From the NCBI GenBank assembly GCA_963843685.1, contig CAWJLO010000027.1, forward strand, positions 76,113-140,112: a DNA stretch of 64,000 nt. Reading direction: 5' to 3'. The position numbers were made by a program, and so were the translations under genes. Shown piece by piece: positions 26,377 to 35,856 of the stretch. Source of the stretch: DASQHL01 sp963843685. GTDB taxonomy: Bacteria; Chloroflexota; Dehalococcoidia; DSTF01; JACRBR01. Position 1 is the stretch's first letter. Every line of letters begins with the position of its first letter. The notes under the pieces are model-generated. The model had not been told where the DNA came from, did not search any database, and saw only the letters and a program-made list of their open reading frames with translations.

Positions 26377-28023
26377 TCATTGTCCGGCGGTCGCGCGCGC
26401 GGGCGGGATCGAGAACGCGATGAACGACGGCTGCTTGTTCACCGTCGCGCCGACGACCTTCGTCGCCTCCGGGTACTCCGCCGCGATCTTGTCCGCGTCC
26501 TGAATGTAGTTGTTCAGAAGGACGATGAGCGACGTGTGGTCGCGGTCCAGGTTGTCGTAGCCTACCGTCTTCCCAAACTGCGTCGAGCGGTCCTCCAGGG
26601 TGCCGTCGCCCAGCTTGCGATCCGAGATCAGGTAGGCGGGGGTTTCGTACGCAGCGGACCAGCGCGCGGCGACGAAGTACACGTGCACGTCTCGCGGCTG
26701 GTCGTTGATGAACAGCGCGGCGTTGGTCAGGTCCGGCGCGTACGTGAAGAGCATGACCTGCGAGCCCGGCGTCTGCCGGAAGTAGCGGTCGACGTTGATC
26801 ACCGCGAACAGGACCAGCGGGATGCCGAAGGCCGCCAACGCGAGGTTGCGGCGGTCGCGCGCGATGAGCCAGTCCCACGCGGCACCCAGCAGCACGGCGG
26901 CGGGCAGGACGACGAACGGCAAGATACCCAGCGCGCGTCTCTGCGGGCTGCCGATGCTCCAGATCGGGCCGATGAGGACGAGGGGGACGACGAAGAACGG
27001 CAGCAGGTAGGCGGCACGTTTACGTTTTACGGCGAAGAGCAAGCACAGCCCCGCGCCGGCCAGCGCCAACGCGATGATCAACGGGTCGAGCGCCGCGAGT
27101 TCGCCCGAGCCATCGGCGGCGTCCGTGTGGCCGCCTTCGCGCAGGGCGTTGAAGACGTGCTTCGCGTTGTCCCAGTAGAGCCGCACCTTACCGATGCGGT
27201 CCGCAGACTTGTACTCCTGGGTGTGCGAGACGGAGAAGGCCGCGCGGTCGTGGGTGTAGCCCTTATTCGCGTTATTGACGTACGGCCACATTGGCTGGAT
27301 GACGAGGAGCGCGGTGAGGCCCATGACGGCGCCGTTGCGCGCGTGCAGCCAGAACGAATTCGGCCGCTCGATGAGGAAGTGGGCAACGAGCCATAGCGCG
27401 AGCGCGAAGGCGAACAGCGGGTACGAAAAGTAGCCGTAGATCCCGAGACCGACGACGGCGCCCGCGAGGACGAACCAGCCGACGGTGCCCTTCCGCAACG
27501 CGATGGCAACGGCGAGCAGCGATGCCATCTCCGTGAACGGCATGGCGGGCACGGAGAACCCGGTGCGGTCGTAGAAGATGAGCCACGAGGAGAACGCGAG
27601 CAGCACGGCAGCGGCCCAGGCGGTGGGGCGGTCGAACAGCAGGCGCAGGGCATAGAAGGCGCAGATCACGGTACCGACGCCGAGCAGCGCGTTCGGAAGA
27701 CGCACGGCGACGACGGTGGAGCCGAGCAGCTTGACCCAGACGGCGGCCCAGTACATCGGCCCGGCAGGCTGGCCGAGGGCGCTGGCGGTGTAGGGGAAGA
27801 TCTTCTCGCCGGCGAGAATCCGCCGGGCGTCGAGGCCGGCCGCCGCCTCGTCACCGTGCAGGCCGTAGGGGAGCGTGGAGAGATCCCAGACGCGGAGCAC
27901 AAGCGCGATCAGAGCCAGTACGCCGAGCAGCGCCAGCTCGATCGCCAGTGGGGTCGTCAGCCAGGCGGGAAGGCTGATCGCGCGCACGCCCGTACGCTGA
28001 GCTTGCGTGACGTCGCTCTCCAT
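26377..28023 (-). CDS. GT39/ArnT-like membrane glycosyltransferase
   Basis: The intact 548-residue protein has 10-12 hydrophobic helices. Its first extracellular loop holds LPYGLHGDEAAAGLDARRIL, where the Asp-Glu pair is the usual catalytic acid position of the ArnT/PMT superfamily. FDRTGFSVPAMPFTEMAS and PQRRALGILPFVVLPAA follow, and a soluble C-terminal tail of about 100 residues (NVDRYFRQTPGSQVM, DVHVYFVAARWS). It should transfer sugars from polyprenyl-phosphate donors to a protein or lipid acceptor at the outer face. It is divergent from the giant GT39-PA14-NHL gene. GATACT lies 6 nt before the ATG. Confidence 0.85.
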   Translation of the reverse strand: MESDVTQAQRTGVRAISLPAWLTTPLAIELALLGVLALIALVLRVWDLSTLPYGLHGDEAAAGLDARRILAGEKIFPYTASALGQPAGPMYWAAVWVKLLGSTVVAVRLPNALLGVGTVICAFYALRLLFDRPTAWAAAVLLAFSSWLIFYDRTGFSVPAMPFTEMASLLAVAIALRKGTVGWFVLAGAVVGLGIYGYFSYPLFAFALALWLVAHFLIERPNSFWLHARNGAVMGLTALLVIQPMWPYVNNANKGYTHDRAAFSVSHTQEYKSADRIGKVRLYWDNAKHVFNALREGGHTDAADGSGELAALDPLIIALALAGAGLCLLFAVKRKRAAYLLPFFVVPLVLIGPIWSIGSPQRRALGILPFVVLPAAVLLGAAWDWLIARDRRNLALAAFGIPLVLFAVINVDRYFRQTPGSQVMLFTYAPDLTNAALFINDQPRDVHVYFVAARWSAAYETPAYLISDRKLGDGTLEDRSTQFGKTVGYDNLDRDHTSLIVLLNNYIQDADKIAAEYPEATKVVGATVNKQPSFIAFSIPPARATAGQ

Positions 28024-28029
28024 ACGGCC

Positions 28030-28035
28030 AGTATC
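28030..28035 (-). promoter_or_regulatory. Candidate -10 GATACT, 6 nt before ATG 28023
   Basis: The sequence TATGATACT precedes GGCCGT and the ATG. The hexamer fits the leaderless spacing used elsewhere but is a weaker match. Confidence 0.35.
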
Positions 28036-28166
28036 ATACCCCGATGTCTACGTTGGCCACCTTCCGCTTGGATGCGCCGCCGAACCGGCGCCGGTTGAGC
28101 TATTCGCCGGCGCGGGCTTAGCCTGCCATATACTTTGTTCGCCCCACGTCGCCTCGGAGTTAGAGC

Positions 28167-31100
28167 ATGGGCCTGGGCAGCAAATCGACAACAGATCCGG
28201 GCCGCCCCGTGGACGCCCGTGCCGCTTCGCGCGCTGCGCTGTCAGCGGCCTTCAGACAACTCTCGGCGATCCTCGCTTTGGCCGGCCTGGCGCTGGCGCT
28301 GGCCACCCAGTTCGCGATCTCCCATCGCACATCCTTTCCTTACATCGGCGTCGGCTTCCTGATCGCGGCTCTGTGCTTCGCGGGAGGTGCCCTCTCCGGC
28401 CGACTCTTGCCGTCCACCCGCGCAGCCAGCACTGAGGCGCGACCGTTCGTGCTGAAACTACGCTGGGAGATCGCGCTGTTGGCATGCGTTGTCGCGCTGG
28501 CCATCTTCTTCCGCTTCTTCCGCTTCACCCAGTTCCCTCCCGGTCTCTGGTTCGACGAAGCGGTGAACGGCACGGACGCGCTGTCCATCATCGACGGCGA
28601 CCATTTTACGGTCTGGCGAACGTCGAACTTCGGCCACTCGACGATGTACTTCTACCTGCTGATCGCGTCGTTCCGGATCTTCGGTTACACGCTGTTCGCG
28701 TTCAGGCTCGTGCCCGCGCTGGCCGGGCTGGCGGCGGTCGCGGCCGTCTATCTGCTGGGCCGATCGCTGCTCGGCCCGATCCCCGCGCTGGTTGCCGCCG
28801 CGCTCATGGCGGTGGCGCGCTTCCCGGTGACCTTCAGCCGCATTTCGTGGGAGGCGTCCCTGCAGCCCGCGCTGGAGACGATGGCCGTGTTCTTCCTGTT
28901 CCAGGCGATCGAGAAGAAGAGCAGGCTGTTCTTCGCGCTGGCGGGAGCCTGCCTCGCGGCCGGACTTTACACGTACCTGGCGTTCCGATTCGTGCCGGTG
29001 ATGATCGCCTTCTTCTTGCTGTACATCGCGATCGCGGAGCGCCGCGCGATCCTCCGGAACGTGCCGGGCCTGGCAATCTACGCCGCCACGTTTGTGCTCG
29101 TCGTGGCCCCGCTCGCCTGGTTCGCGCTCGGGCACCAGGACGAAGTGCTCGCGCGCACTCGCCAGATCAACGTCTTCAAAGAGATCAGCCAGGATCACAG
29201 CTACCATCCGCTGTGGCACAACCTGCGTGCCACGTCGGAGATGCTCAACGTGGAGGGCGACACCGACGGCCGGCACAACCTGCCCAAAGCGCCGACACTG
29301 GACGAGGTGACGGCCGCGCTGCTGGTGATGGGGCTCGCCGTATCGCTGTGGTCGGCCCGCGACTGGCGCAAGGGATCGCTCGCAGGCTGGCTGGTGCTGG
29401 GTCTCCTGCCGGGGGCGCTGACCATCAGCGGGGAGAATCCGAGCGGCATCCGCTCGGTCGGTGCGATACCACCCATCTTCCTGCTCGCAGGACTCGCGGT
29501 CGCGCAGCTCCACCGCACCCTCTCTGTGACTCGCGCGGGCCAGGCGACGTTCGCCGTGTGTGCGATTGCGCTCGTGGGCTCCAGCGCCGCGCTGAACTAT
29601 CACCAGTTCTTCGACGAGCAGGCGCATTCGCAGTTGGTGTACGACGGTTTCACGCCGGTCTACACAGACGTCGCCCAGCTCGCGGCACGCGAGTCGGCCC
29701 ACGACGACGTGTACGTCGTGGACGACTTTCACGGCCATCCGGCGTTCATCGTGCTGACGCGTGGGAAGGACCACGTTTCCAGGTACGCGCCGGGCGCCAA
29801 CCTGACGTTTCCCAACGACGGCCGAGACGTCCGCCTGGTCATCGACGAGCGCGAGTTCGGCATCATACCGACGCTCGCCCGCCTCTACCCGCATCTGCAA
29901 CGGAAGGACGACGTCGATCCTTTCGGGCGCACGTACTTCACGGTCGTCACGCTGCCGGCGTCCGACGTTGCGGCATCGCATCGGCTGCCGTTTGTGGAGC
30001 GCAGCGCCGGCGCGGGAGGCGCGCCGATATCGCAGAGCGGGATCAGCCTGCCGACCCAGGAGTGGAATGCGGCCGACCTCGCCGATGGGCCGGTGACGAC
30101 GACATGGGAGGGCTATCTGTTCGTGACGACGGTTCCGGGCAAGACGACGATCGCGCTCTCTTCACCCGGAGTCACATCCGTCGAGATAGACGGTCAGGAC
30201 GTCAGCGCCGGCACGGCGAGCGACACGTCAGGCGCGGTCGATCTCTCCTTCGGTGAGCACCGGGTGCGGCTCAGCACGACGGTGACAGCTCCCGGCTTGA
30301 CGGCGGCGCAGGTGACGGTCGATGGCGTCACCTCGGACGCCGCCCAGGTGCTGTACGCCGAGAGCGTGGGAGCGAGCGGCTTCCAGGTGATCTTTCGAAG
30401 CACGGCCGACTTCGGGGCTTCTCCGGCGCAGGTGACGCACTTGGCGTACGCGATCGGCACGATGCCGGACGGGATGCAGAGCGGAGAGTATCGCGGGATC
30501 CTCACGGCGGCGGCGGCTGGGAGCTATGGCTTTGCGCTGGACGCCGACTCTTCGGCGCAACTCTTCGTCGACGACGTGCTCGTGGTCGACAATGGCGGCG
30601 GGCATCGGCCGCAACGCATCGAGGGCTATGCGCAGTTGACGGCAGGGCCGCATGTCGTGTCGATCCAATATTCGCGCGCCAGCCCGTCCCCATGGGGACT
30701 GTATCTGCGATCTCCCGGGGCGGAGTGGGAACGGGCGAGCGGAGCCGAGTTCACGGTACCCGCGGGACCGTACGTACCGCGTGCTCAGGTGATGTTGCAG
30801 CCCGACGAGGCCTTCGGGATCGAGGGGCAACGGCTTAGCGGCGTTGACAAGCCGACCGGGATCGGTGTGCTGCCAGACGGCACGGTGGTCAGCGGCGAGC
30901 GCGACGTGCTGGTGTTCTTTGACCCGCAAGGATCCCAGCACCGGGTCACGCTCGCCGGGGTGAGCATCGGCGACATCGCGACGACGTCGGATGGGCGTAT
31001 CATCGTGCTCGATGCGGATGCGCACTCACTCCTCGTCGTAGACGGATTGGGTAACGTGGTCAGACGCTTCGACGGCGCCTTCCAATCCGCGGCCGGTGTG

Positions 31101-31616
31101 GGTGTGAGTCCGGACGGTACGACAGCGTACGTCGCGTCGCCGAACGGCGCGATCATCTACCGCGTGCCGCTGGCAGGCGGCGACGTCAGCACGCTGCCGA
31201 TCTCGAGCGAGCCCGCCACGATCAAGGCAGCACAGCCCTCCGACGTGGCGATCGGTCCGGACGGGATGGTCTACGCGACGGACTTCGAGAAGCGTCAGAT
31301 TGTCGTCAGCCCCGTCGATGGGACGACGTCGTACAAGTTCAGCGGCGTCGGCGGGTCGGGCCTGCAACTCCCGCGCATCGCCCTCTTCGGGAGCCTGGTG
31401 CTGGTGACGGACGCGGCGAACGGGCGGATCGTGATCGCCGACGCCGCCGGCCGGCAGCGGGGCGTCTACCAGTTCCGCACGACCGGCGCCGGGACGCCGC
31501 AGCCGACGGGCATCGCGGTGACGGCTTCAGGTGATGTGTACACGAGCGACATCAGCTTCGGCCGCGTGTACAAGTTCCACATCGTGATTCCGCCCGGCGA
31601 CGAGGATGCACCGTAA
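28167..31616 (+). CDS. GT39-like membrane glycosyltransferase fused to PA14-like domain and NHL-type beta-propeller
   Basis: This 1149-residue protein has an ArnT/PMT-like membrane half (about residues 20-480; FPPGLWFDEAVNGTDALSI carries the acidic catalytic loop, FSRISWEASLQPALETMAVF a later loop). An extracellular linker follows, then a PA14-like domain at about 750-870 (GEYRGILTAAAAGSYGFAL, SAQLFVDDVLVVDNGG, GLYLRSPGAEW). From about 895 to the end there are NHL/SMP-30-like repeats (KPTGIGVLPDGTVV, DIATTSDGRIIVLDAD, QPSDVAIGPDGMVYATD, QPTGIAVTASGDVYTSD). The exported sugar-binding and propeller parts may select or hold the acceptor. GGAG lies 8 nt before the ATG and TATACT at 28129. The frame is intact. 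Confidence 0.82.
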   Translation: MGLGSKSTTDPGRPVDARAASRAALSAAFRQLSAILALAGLALALATQFAISHRTSFPYIGVGFLIAALCFAGGALSGRLLPSTRAASTEARPFVLKLRWEIALLACVVALAIFFRFFRFTQFPPGLWFDEAVNGTDALSIIDGDHFTVWRTSNFGHSTMYFYLLIASFRIFGYTLFAFRLVPALAGLAAVAAVYLLGRSLLGPIPALVAAALMAVARFPVTFSRISWEASLQPALETMAVFFLFQAIEKKSRLFFALAGACLAAGLYTYLAFRFVPVMIAFFLLYIAIAERRAILRNVPGLAIYAATFVLVVAPLAWFALGHQDEVLARTRQINVFKEISQDHSYHPLWHNLRATSEMLNVEGDTDGRHNLPKAPTLDEVTAALLVMGLAVSLWSARDWRKGSLAGWLVLGLLPGALTISGENPSGIRSVGAIPPIFLLAGLAVAQLHRTLSVTRAGQATFAVCAIALVGSSAALNYHQFFDEQAHSQLVYDGFTPVYTDVAQLAARESAHDDVYVVDDFHGHPAFIVLTRGKDHVSRYAPGANLTFPNDGRDVRLVIDEREFGIIPTLARLYPHLQRKDDVDPFGRTYFTVVTLPASDVAASHRLPFVERSAGAGGAPISQSGISLPTQEWNAADLADGPVTTTWEGYLFVTTVPGKTTIALSSPGVTSVEIDGQDVSAGTASDTSGAVDLSFGEHRVRLSTTVTAPGLTAAQVTVDGVTSDAAQVLYAESVGASGFQVIFRSTADFGASPAQVTHLAYAIGTMPDGMQSGEYRGILTAAAAGSYGFALDADSSAQLFVDDVLVVDNGGGHRPQRIEGYAQLTAGPHVVSIQYSRASPSPWGLYLRSPGAEWERASGAEFTVPAGPYVPRAQVMLQPDEAFGIEGQRLSGVDKPTGIGVLPDGTVVSGERDVLVFFDPQGSQHRVTLAGVSIGDIATTSDGRIIVLDADAHSLLVVDGLGNVVRRFDGAFQSAAGVGVSPDGTTAYVASPNGAIIYRVPLAGGDVSTLPISSEPATIKAAQPSDVAIGPDGMVYATDFEKRQIVVSPVDGTTSYKFSGVGGSGLQLPRIALFGSLVLVTDAANGRIVIADAAGRQRGVYQFRTTGAGTPQPTGIAVTASGDVYTSDISFGRVYKFHIVIPPGDEDAP

Positions 31617-31795
31617 ACTGAGGATGCAAACCGGCAGACCGCGGCAGCCCTGATCCCGGTTCTCCTTGCGCCTCTCCCTGATCCGTACCGCGGACGCTCT
31701 CACGGCGCCTGCCGATTGCCCCGATGCGGCCCGCGGCGGGTGCCAGCACCTTGCGCCGTCTGTGCGCTAGCTCCGATACGGATATGAGGAACTGT

Positions 31796-32824
31796 ATGCA
31801 AGGAGCGCACCGTCTCCGCGCGCGCGTGCCGTCGCGACTGATCGCGACGCTGGCCGTTGTCGGCGTCCTGTTGATCGCGCATGCACCGTCCGCGCACGCC
31901 ATTCCGTCCGCAACGGTCGCCATGTCGCCGTCGAGCCAGTCGATGACGGTGGGCGACAACATGCTCGTGGTGGTGAGCATCTCGAACGCCGAGAGCGTCA
32001 ATGACGTGGCGCTTCGCATCACCTACGACCCGACCATCGTGTCCGTGACGGACTACGACAACGGGACGGCCGGCACGCAGATCCTCCCCGGCTGGTACCC
32101 CGGCACCGACCTCAACTACCAGACCGAGGGCGTCGTGCTGGCGAACTCCGTCAGCCCGGCGGGACAGATCAACTATGAGTACCAACTCAGCAACAACGTG
32201 GAGGTGAGCGGGGGCGGCACCGTCGCAACGATCCAGTTCGTCGCGCTCGCCAACGGCAACGCCGACCTCCAGTGGAGCTGGGTGCAGGTGAAGGATGGCT
32301 CGGGCAATCCCAGCACGCCGGCGCTCGGCGATCCGACGATCATCGTCGTCGGCGGCGCCGTGCCGACGTCCACTCCGACGGTCCCCGCCACGGCGACGGC
32401 CACGCGCACGTCGACGCCGATCGTGACGTCCACCAACACGCCGGTGCCCACAGACACACCGGCGGCGACGGCCACCGGCAGCGCCACGCCAACGACCACG
32501 ACCGTCACCGTGACGCCGGCCGCGACGACGACCGTTGCCCCGACCGCCACGCCGCGGATCACGGTGATCTCGAACTCCAATAATGGCACCGCAGCCGCGG
32601 CGCAGCCGCCGGCGAGCGCGATCGAGACGCCATCCAGCGGGAAGACGGCCGGGCTGCCTTCAGCGGGCAACGACGGCGCCCGCACGCAGTGGTGGAAGTG
32701 GTCGTTCTTCGGCGGGGCGATCATGCTGGCGCTGGCGGGCTGGTTCTTCACGTTCGCCATCCACGCCGGCGACAAGGAGGTCGTCCTCACGGACCGCTTC
32801 GACAGGCGACGCCGGCGGCGATAG
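31796..32824 (+). CDS. Cohesin-domain surface protein with Thr/Pro stalk and C-terminal membrane anchor
   Basis: I start at ATG 31796 (AGGA 5 nt upstream) rather than the longer frame. A signal peptide (LIATLAVVGVLLIAHAPSAHA) leads to a cohesin-like domain of about 145 residues: VGDNMLVVVSISNAESVNDV, LRITYDPTIVSVTDYDNG, VSGGGTVATIQFVALANGNA. A stalk of about 85 Thr/Ala/Pro/Ser residues follows, then a helix (SFFGGAIMLALAGWFFTFAI) and a basic Arg-rich end. This is a membrane-anchored display protein. Cohesins bind dockerin modules; a dockerin-like loop occurs in the secreted protein at 12228. The 179-nt gap before it shows no gene. Confidence 0.78.
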   Translation: MQGAHRLRARVPSRLIATLAVVGVLLIAHAPSAHAIPSATVAMSPSSQSMTVGDNMLVVVSISNAESVNDVALRITYDPTIVSVTDYDNGTAGTQILPGWYPGTDLNYQTEGVVLANSVSPAGQINYEYQLSNNVEVSGGGTVATIQFVALANGNADLQWSWVQVKDGSGNPSTPALGDPTIIVVGGAVPTSTPTVPATATATRTSTPIVTSTNTPVPTDTPAATATGSATPTTTTVTVTPAATTTVAPTATPRITVISNSNNGTAAAAQPPASAIETPSSGKTAGLPSAGNDGARTQWWKWSFFGGAIMLALAGWFFTFAIHAGDKEVVLTDRFDRRRRRR

Positions 32825-32923
32825 TCACCGTCCACTCCGTTGTGAGATGCGCGCCGCCGTGACCGTCCGCCCTGCGCTCGCTTGCGGTACGATCGTGAGT
32901 GCTGGAGTCCGGAGGTGCGAGCG

Positions 32924-34084
32924 GTGGTGACCGAGATCAACCTTATGTCGGCGGAGTTTCGCGCCGATCCGTACCCCACCTACGCGTTGCTCCGCGACGA
33001 GTTCCCCGTCCGGCAGATGCCGGGCATGGGCGCGTGGACGGTCTCGCGCTACGACGACGTCGCCTACGTGCTGCGGAACCACGCGCTGTTCTCGTCGAAG
33101 GCGATGGGCGCGATCGGCACGGCCGGGCGGACGATCATCAACAGCGACCCACCGGAGCACACGGACCTCCGCGGCGTCGTGAACCGCGTGTTCACACCGC
33201 GCATGGTGGCCGACTTGGAGCCGCGCATCCGCCAGATCGCGCGCGAGCTGCTGGATCAGGCTGTTGCGCGGGGGGAGATGGACCTCGTGCGCGATCTCGC
33301 CATCCCGCTTCCGGTCACCATCATCGCTGAGATCCTCGGTGTCGACGCGGGGCGCCGCGCCGACTTCAAGCGCTGGTCGAACGCGATCGTCGGCACGGTG
33401 TCAGACGACGTGCAGGAGAGGCAGCGCGGCATGGAGGAGTTCCGCGACTACTTCCAGGGCATCATCGACGAGCGCCGCAAGTCGCCGCGCGGCGACCTGA
33501 TCAGCGCGCTTGTGGCGGCGGAGGAGAATCACGTTCGGCTCACGCCGGACGAAGTGCTCGCGTTCGCGGCGCTGCTGCTGATCGCCGGGAACGAGACAAC
33601 GACGAACCTCATCGGCAACGCGATGCTGGCGCTCTTCGACCACCCGGACCAGATGACGCTCGTGCGCCAGGACCCTGCGCGTATCCCGAACATGATCGAG
33701 GAGGCGCTGCGCTGGGATTCGCCGGTGCAGTTCCTGTTCCGCGTGACGACGCAGGACGTCGAGATCGGCGGCCAGGCGGTGCCCGCGGGCGCGAACGTCG
33801 TGCCAATGTACGCGTCGGCCAACCGCGACGAGCGCAAGTTCCCGGACGCCGACCGGTTCGACGTCACGCGGAACACGCAGGGGCACCTGGCGTTCGGGCT
33901 GGGCGTGCACTTCTGCCTCGGCGCGCCGCTCGCGCGTCTTGAGGCGAAGGTGGTGTTCGAGGAGCTGTTCGGGCGATTCAGCGAGATCAGGCGAGCCGGA
34001 GACGGCCGGCCGCAGCGCATCGATTCACTGTTCCTGCGTGGGCTGCGGAGTCTGCCTGTGACATGCGCGCCGGCTCGCGCCTGA
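32924..34084 (+). CDS. Cytochrome P450
   Basis: The 386-residue enzyme has the I-helix AGNETTTNLIG, the K-helix ExxR in EEALRWDSP, and the haem-thiolate loop FGLGVHFCLGAPLARLE with the ligand Cys. N-terminal SAEFRADPYPTYALLRDEFP is typical of bacterial class I P450s related to CYP107/CYP125-type enzymes. It needs a ferredoxin and reductase, none of which is nearby. I place the start at GTG 32924, 8 nt after GGAGG; the frame extends to a TTG at 32882 without support. The substrate cannot be inferred. Confidence 0.9.
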   Translation: MVTEINLMSAEFRADPYPTYALLRDEFPVRQMPGMGAWTVSRYDDVAYVLRNHALFSSKAMGAIGTAGRTIINSDPPEHTDLRGVVNRVFTPRMVADLEPRIRQIARELLDQAVARGEMDLVRDLAIPLPVTIIAEILGVDAGRRADFKRWSNAIVGTVSDDVQERQRGMEEFRDYFQGIIDERRKSPRGDLISALVAAEENHVRLTPDEVLAFAALLLIAGNETTTNLIGNAMLALFDHPDQMTLVRQDPARIPNMIEEALRWDSPVQFLFRVTTQDVEIGGQAVPAGANVVPMYASANRDERKFPDADRFDVTRNTQGHLAFGLGVHFCLGAPLARLEAKVVFEELFGRFSEIRRAGDGRPQRIDSLFLRGLRSLPVTCAPARA

Positions 34085-34096
34085 GCGGGGCGCGGG

Positions 34097-34612
34097 TCAG
34101 GCGCCGGCGCGGAGGCGCCGGATCTCGGCGAGGTGGCCGGCTTCGTGGTCGCCCATGTGCTCCACCATCTGGCGGATGCTGGTGCGGCCCGTCTCCACGT
34201 GCTGGCCGGTGCGCGCCCAGTTCCAGTTGACGAGCGTCGTCAGGAGCTCGACGGTCATGGCCCGGTACCGCGCCAGCTCGCGCAGCATGTCGTCGATGTC
34301 GCGCTCCATGTAGCCGTGCTCCGTGACGAAGGCCTCCTGGTCGTATGGCTCGAGCACGGGGTCGGTCTGCGTGGACATCATGTAGAGCCGCTTGTGGTAG
34401 ACCTCGGCGGCGTCGCGCAGGTGGCCGACCAGCTCCTTGATGCACCACTGGTCTGTTGACTCGCGCCGGGTCGCCTCCGCGTCGGTGATGCCCTTGAGCG
34501 CGTCCGCGAGCTGGCGCGGCAGTGTGCGCAGCGGCTCCACAAGATCGAGATGACCCTGCGTGCCGGGTTCGTTGCGGGGGTAGGTGAAGACGTTGGGTGT
34601 CTGGCTCGGCAT
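34097..34612 (-). CDS. DinB-family protein
   Basis: The 171-residue four-helix-bundle protein contains WCIKELVGHLRDAAEVYHKRL and the C-terminal helix QMVEHMGDHEAGHLAEIRRL. Three His residues of the DinB-like metal site are visible (GHLRD, VEHMGDHEAGH). DinB/YfiT proteins include thiol-dependent transferases; the activity here is unknown. AGGAAACC precedes the ATG at 34612. It lies 11 nt downstream of alr on the same strand, so the two are probably co-transcribed. A second DinB-like gene is in the ribosomal locus at 54777. Confidence 0.8.
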   Translation of the reverse strand: MPSQTPNVFTYPRNEPGTQGHLDLVEPLRTLPRQLADALKGITDAEATRRESTDQWCIKELVGHLRDAAEVYHKRLYMMSTQTDPVLEPYDQEAFVTEHGYMERDIDDMLRELARYRAMTVELLTTLVNWNWARTGQHVETGRTSIRQMVEHMGDHEAGHLAEIRRLRAGA

Positions 34613-34623
34613 GGTTTCCTCGG

Positions 34624-35820
34624 CTAGCGGGCGGGCGAAGGCTCTCTGGGCGTCACGGGCAGCCGGTGGTTCAGCGTGGTCTCGGCGACGACCGCGCCGC
34701 CCCGCAGATAGAGCCGCGGCACGCGGGCGCTGATCCCGGCCAGGATCTCCCACGAGATCGTGCCGGCCAGCCCGGCCAGCTCGTCCGCGTCGATGAGCTC
34801 GCCGCCCTGCGCACCAATGATAACCACCTCGTCTCCCGGCGCAACGCCGGGCACGTCCGTGACGTCGGCCATGCACATGTCCATGGCAATACGACCGGCG
34901 ATCGGCGCACGACGTCCCCGGACGAGCACCTCCGCCCTGCTGGAGAGCGCGCGCCGGAGGCCGTCAGCGTAGCCGCACATGATGAGTGCGACGCGCGAGG
35001 GGCGTGACGCCGTCCACGTGCGGCCGTAACCCACGGTCGCGCCCGGTTCGAGGTCGACCACGCGCGCGACGCGGCTTTTCAGCGAGAGCACGCGGCGCAG
35101 ATCCAACTCCCCCGCGGCACCGGGCGCGGGCTCGTAGCCGTAGATGGCCAGGCCGGCGCGCACCATGTCCAGCGCCATCTCCGGCGAGAGCAGCACGCTC
35201 GCCGAGGCGGCGCAGTGCCGCACGGGGATCCACGGCAGCCGCTTCGATGCCGCGATCAGCGCGTCGTATTGCATGCGGGTGAAGGCGCTATCGCCCTCCT
35301 CGGCTGCCGCGAAGTGCGTGAAGATGCCCTCCACCTCGATCGACGGCAACTCGCGCAGGCTCTCCGCGAAGGCGACGAGCTCATCGATCGGCAGGCCGTG
35401 GCGGTTCAGCCCGCTCTCCAACTCGACATGGACCGGCTGCGTCGTACCCCGTCCGGCTGCCGCCTGCGACAGCGCGCGCGCCGTCTCGACGGAGGCGACG
35501 GTCGGCGTCAGACGCAGCTCGACGATGCGCTCCGCCTCGGACGCCTGCGTGAAGCCGAGGACCAGCACCGGGGCGTCGATGCCGCCGAGACGCAGCTCCT
35601 CACCTTCGTCGACGCACACGACGCCAAGGCTCGCCGCCCCGGCATCGAGCGCCGCGCGGGCGACGGCGACGGCGCCATGGCCGTAGGCGTTCGCCTTGAC
35701 GACGGCGCAGAGGCGTGCGGGGGCCGCCCGCCGGGCGAGCGTCTCCACGTTGTGACGCAGCGCGTCGAGGTCGATCTCGGCCCACACAGGCCGTCCCTGC
35801 CAGCCGGGGGTGGAATCCAT
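34624..35820 (-). CDS. alr: Alanine racemase
   Basis: The 398-residue PLP enzyme has the cofactor lysine in AVVKANAYGHGAVAVA near residue 40, LGFTQASEAERI, NRHGLPIDELVAFAE, and the catalytic Tyr in IMCGYADGLRRAL, followed by the C-terminal domain (GRIAMDMCMADVTDVP, ELAGLAGTISWEILAGI). It interconverts L- and D-alanine for peptidoglycan. TATCCT lies exactly 6 nt before the ATG with no Shine-Dalgarno. Length and motifs are complete. Confidence 0.95.
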   Translation of the reverse strand: MDSTPGWQGRPVWAEIDLDALRHNVETLARRAAPARLCAVVKANAYGHGAVAVARAALDAGAASLGVVCVDEGEELRLGGIDAPVLVLGFTQASEAERIVELRLTPTVASVETARALSQAAAGRGTTQPVHVELESGLNRHGLPIDELVAFAESLRELPSIEVEGIFTHFAAAEEGDSAFTRMQYDALIAASKRLPWIPVRHCAASASVLLSPEMALDMVRAGLAIYGYEPAPGAAGELDLRRVLSLKSRVARVVDLEPGATVGYGRTWTASRPSRVALIMCGYADGLRRALSSRAEVLVRGRRAPIAGRIAMDMCMADVTDVPGVAPGDEVVIIGAQGGELIDADELAGLAGTISWEILAGISARVPRLYLRGGAVVAETTLNHRLPVTPREPSPAR

Positions 35821-35826
35821 GGGTTC

Positions 35827-35832
35827 AGGATA
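35827..35832 (-). promoter_or_regulatory. -10 hexamer TATCCT for alr, leaderless
   Basis: TATCCT, 6 nt (GAACCC), ATG at 35820. The hexamer and spacing are the same as at the phosphoesterase start at 10341. Confidence 0.5.
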
Positions 35833-35856
35833 CGGGAAAGGGTCGCCGCACGGCCG

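Noticed and set aside
28458..29981. Minus-strand frame of 507 codons
   Set aside because: Antisense to the intact GT39-PA14-NHL gene and rich in Arg/Glu/His without any domain signal.
30694..31367. Reverse-strand frames over the propeller region
   Set aside because: They are antisense shadows of the NHL-type repeats and lack start signals.
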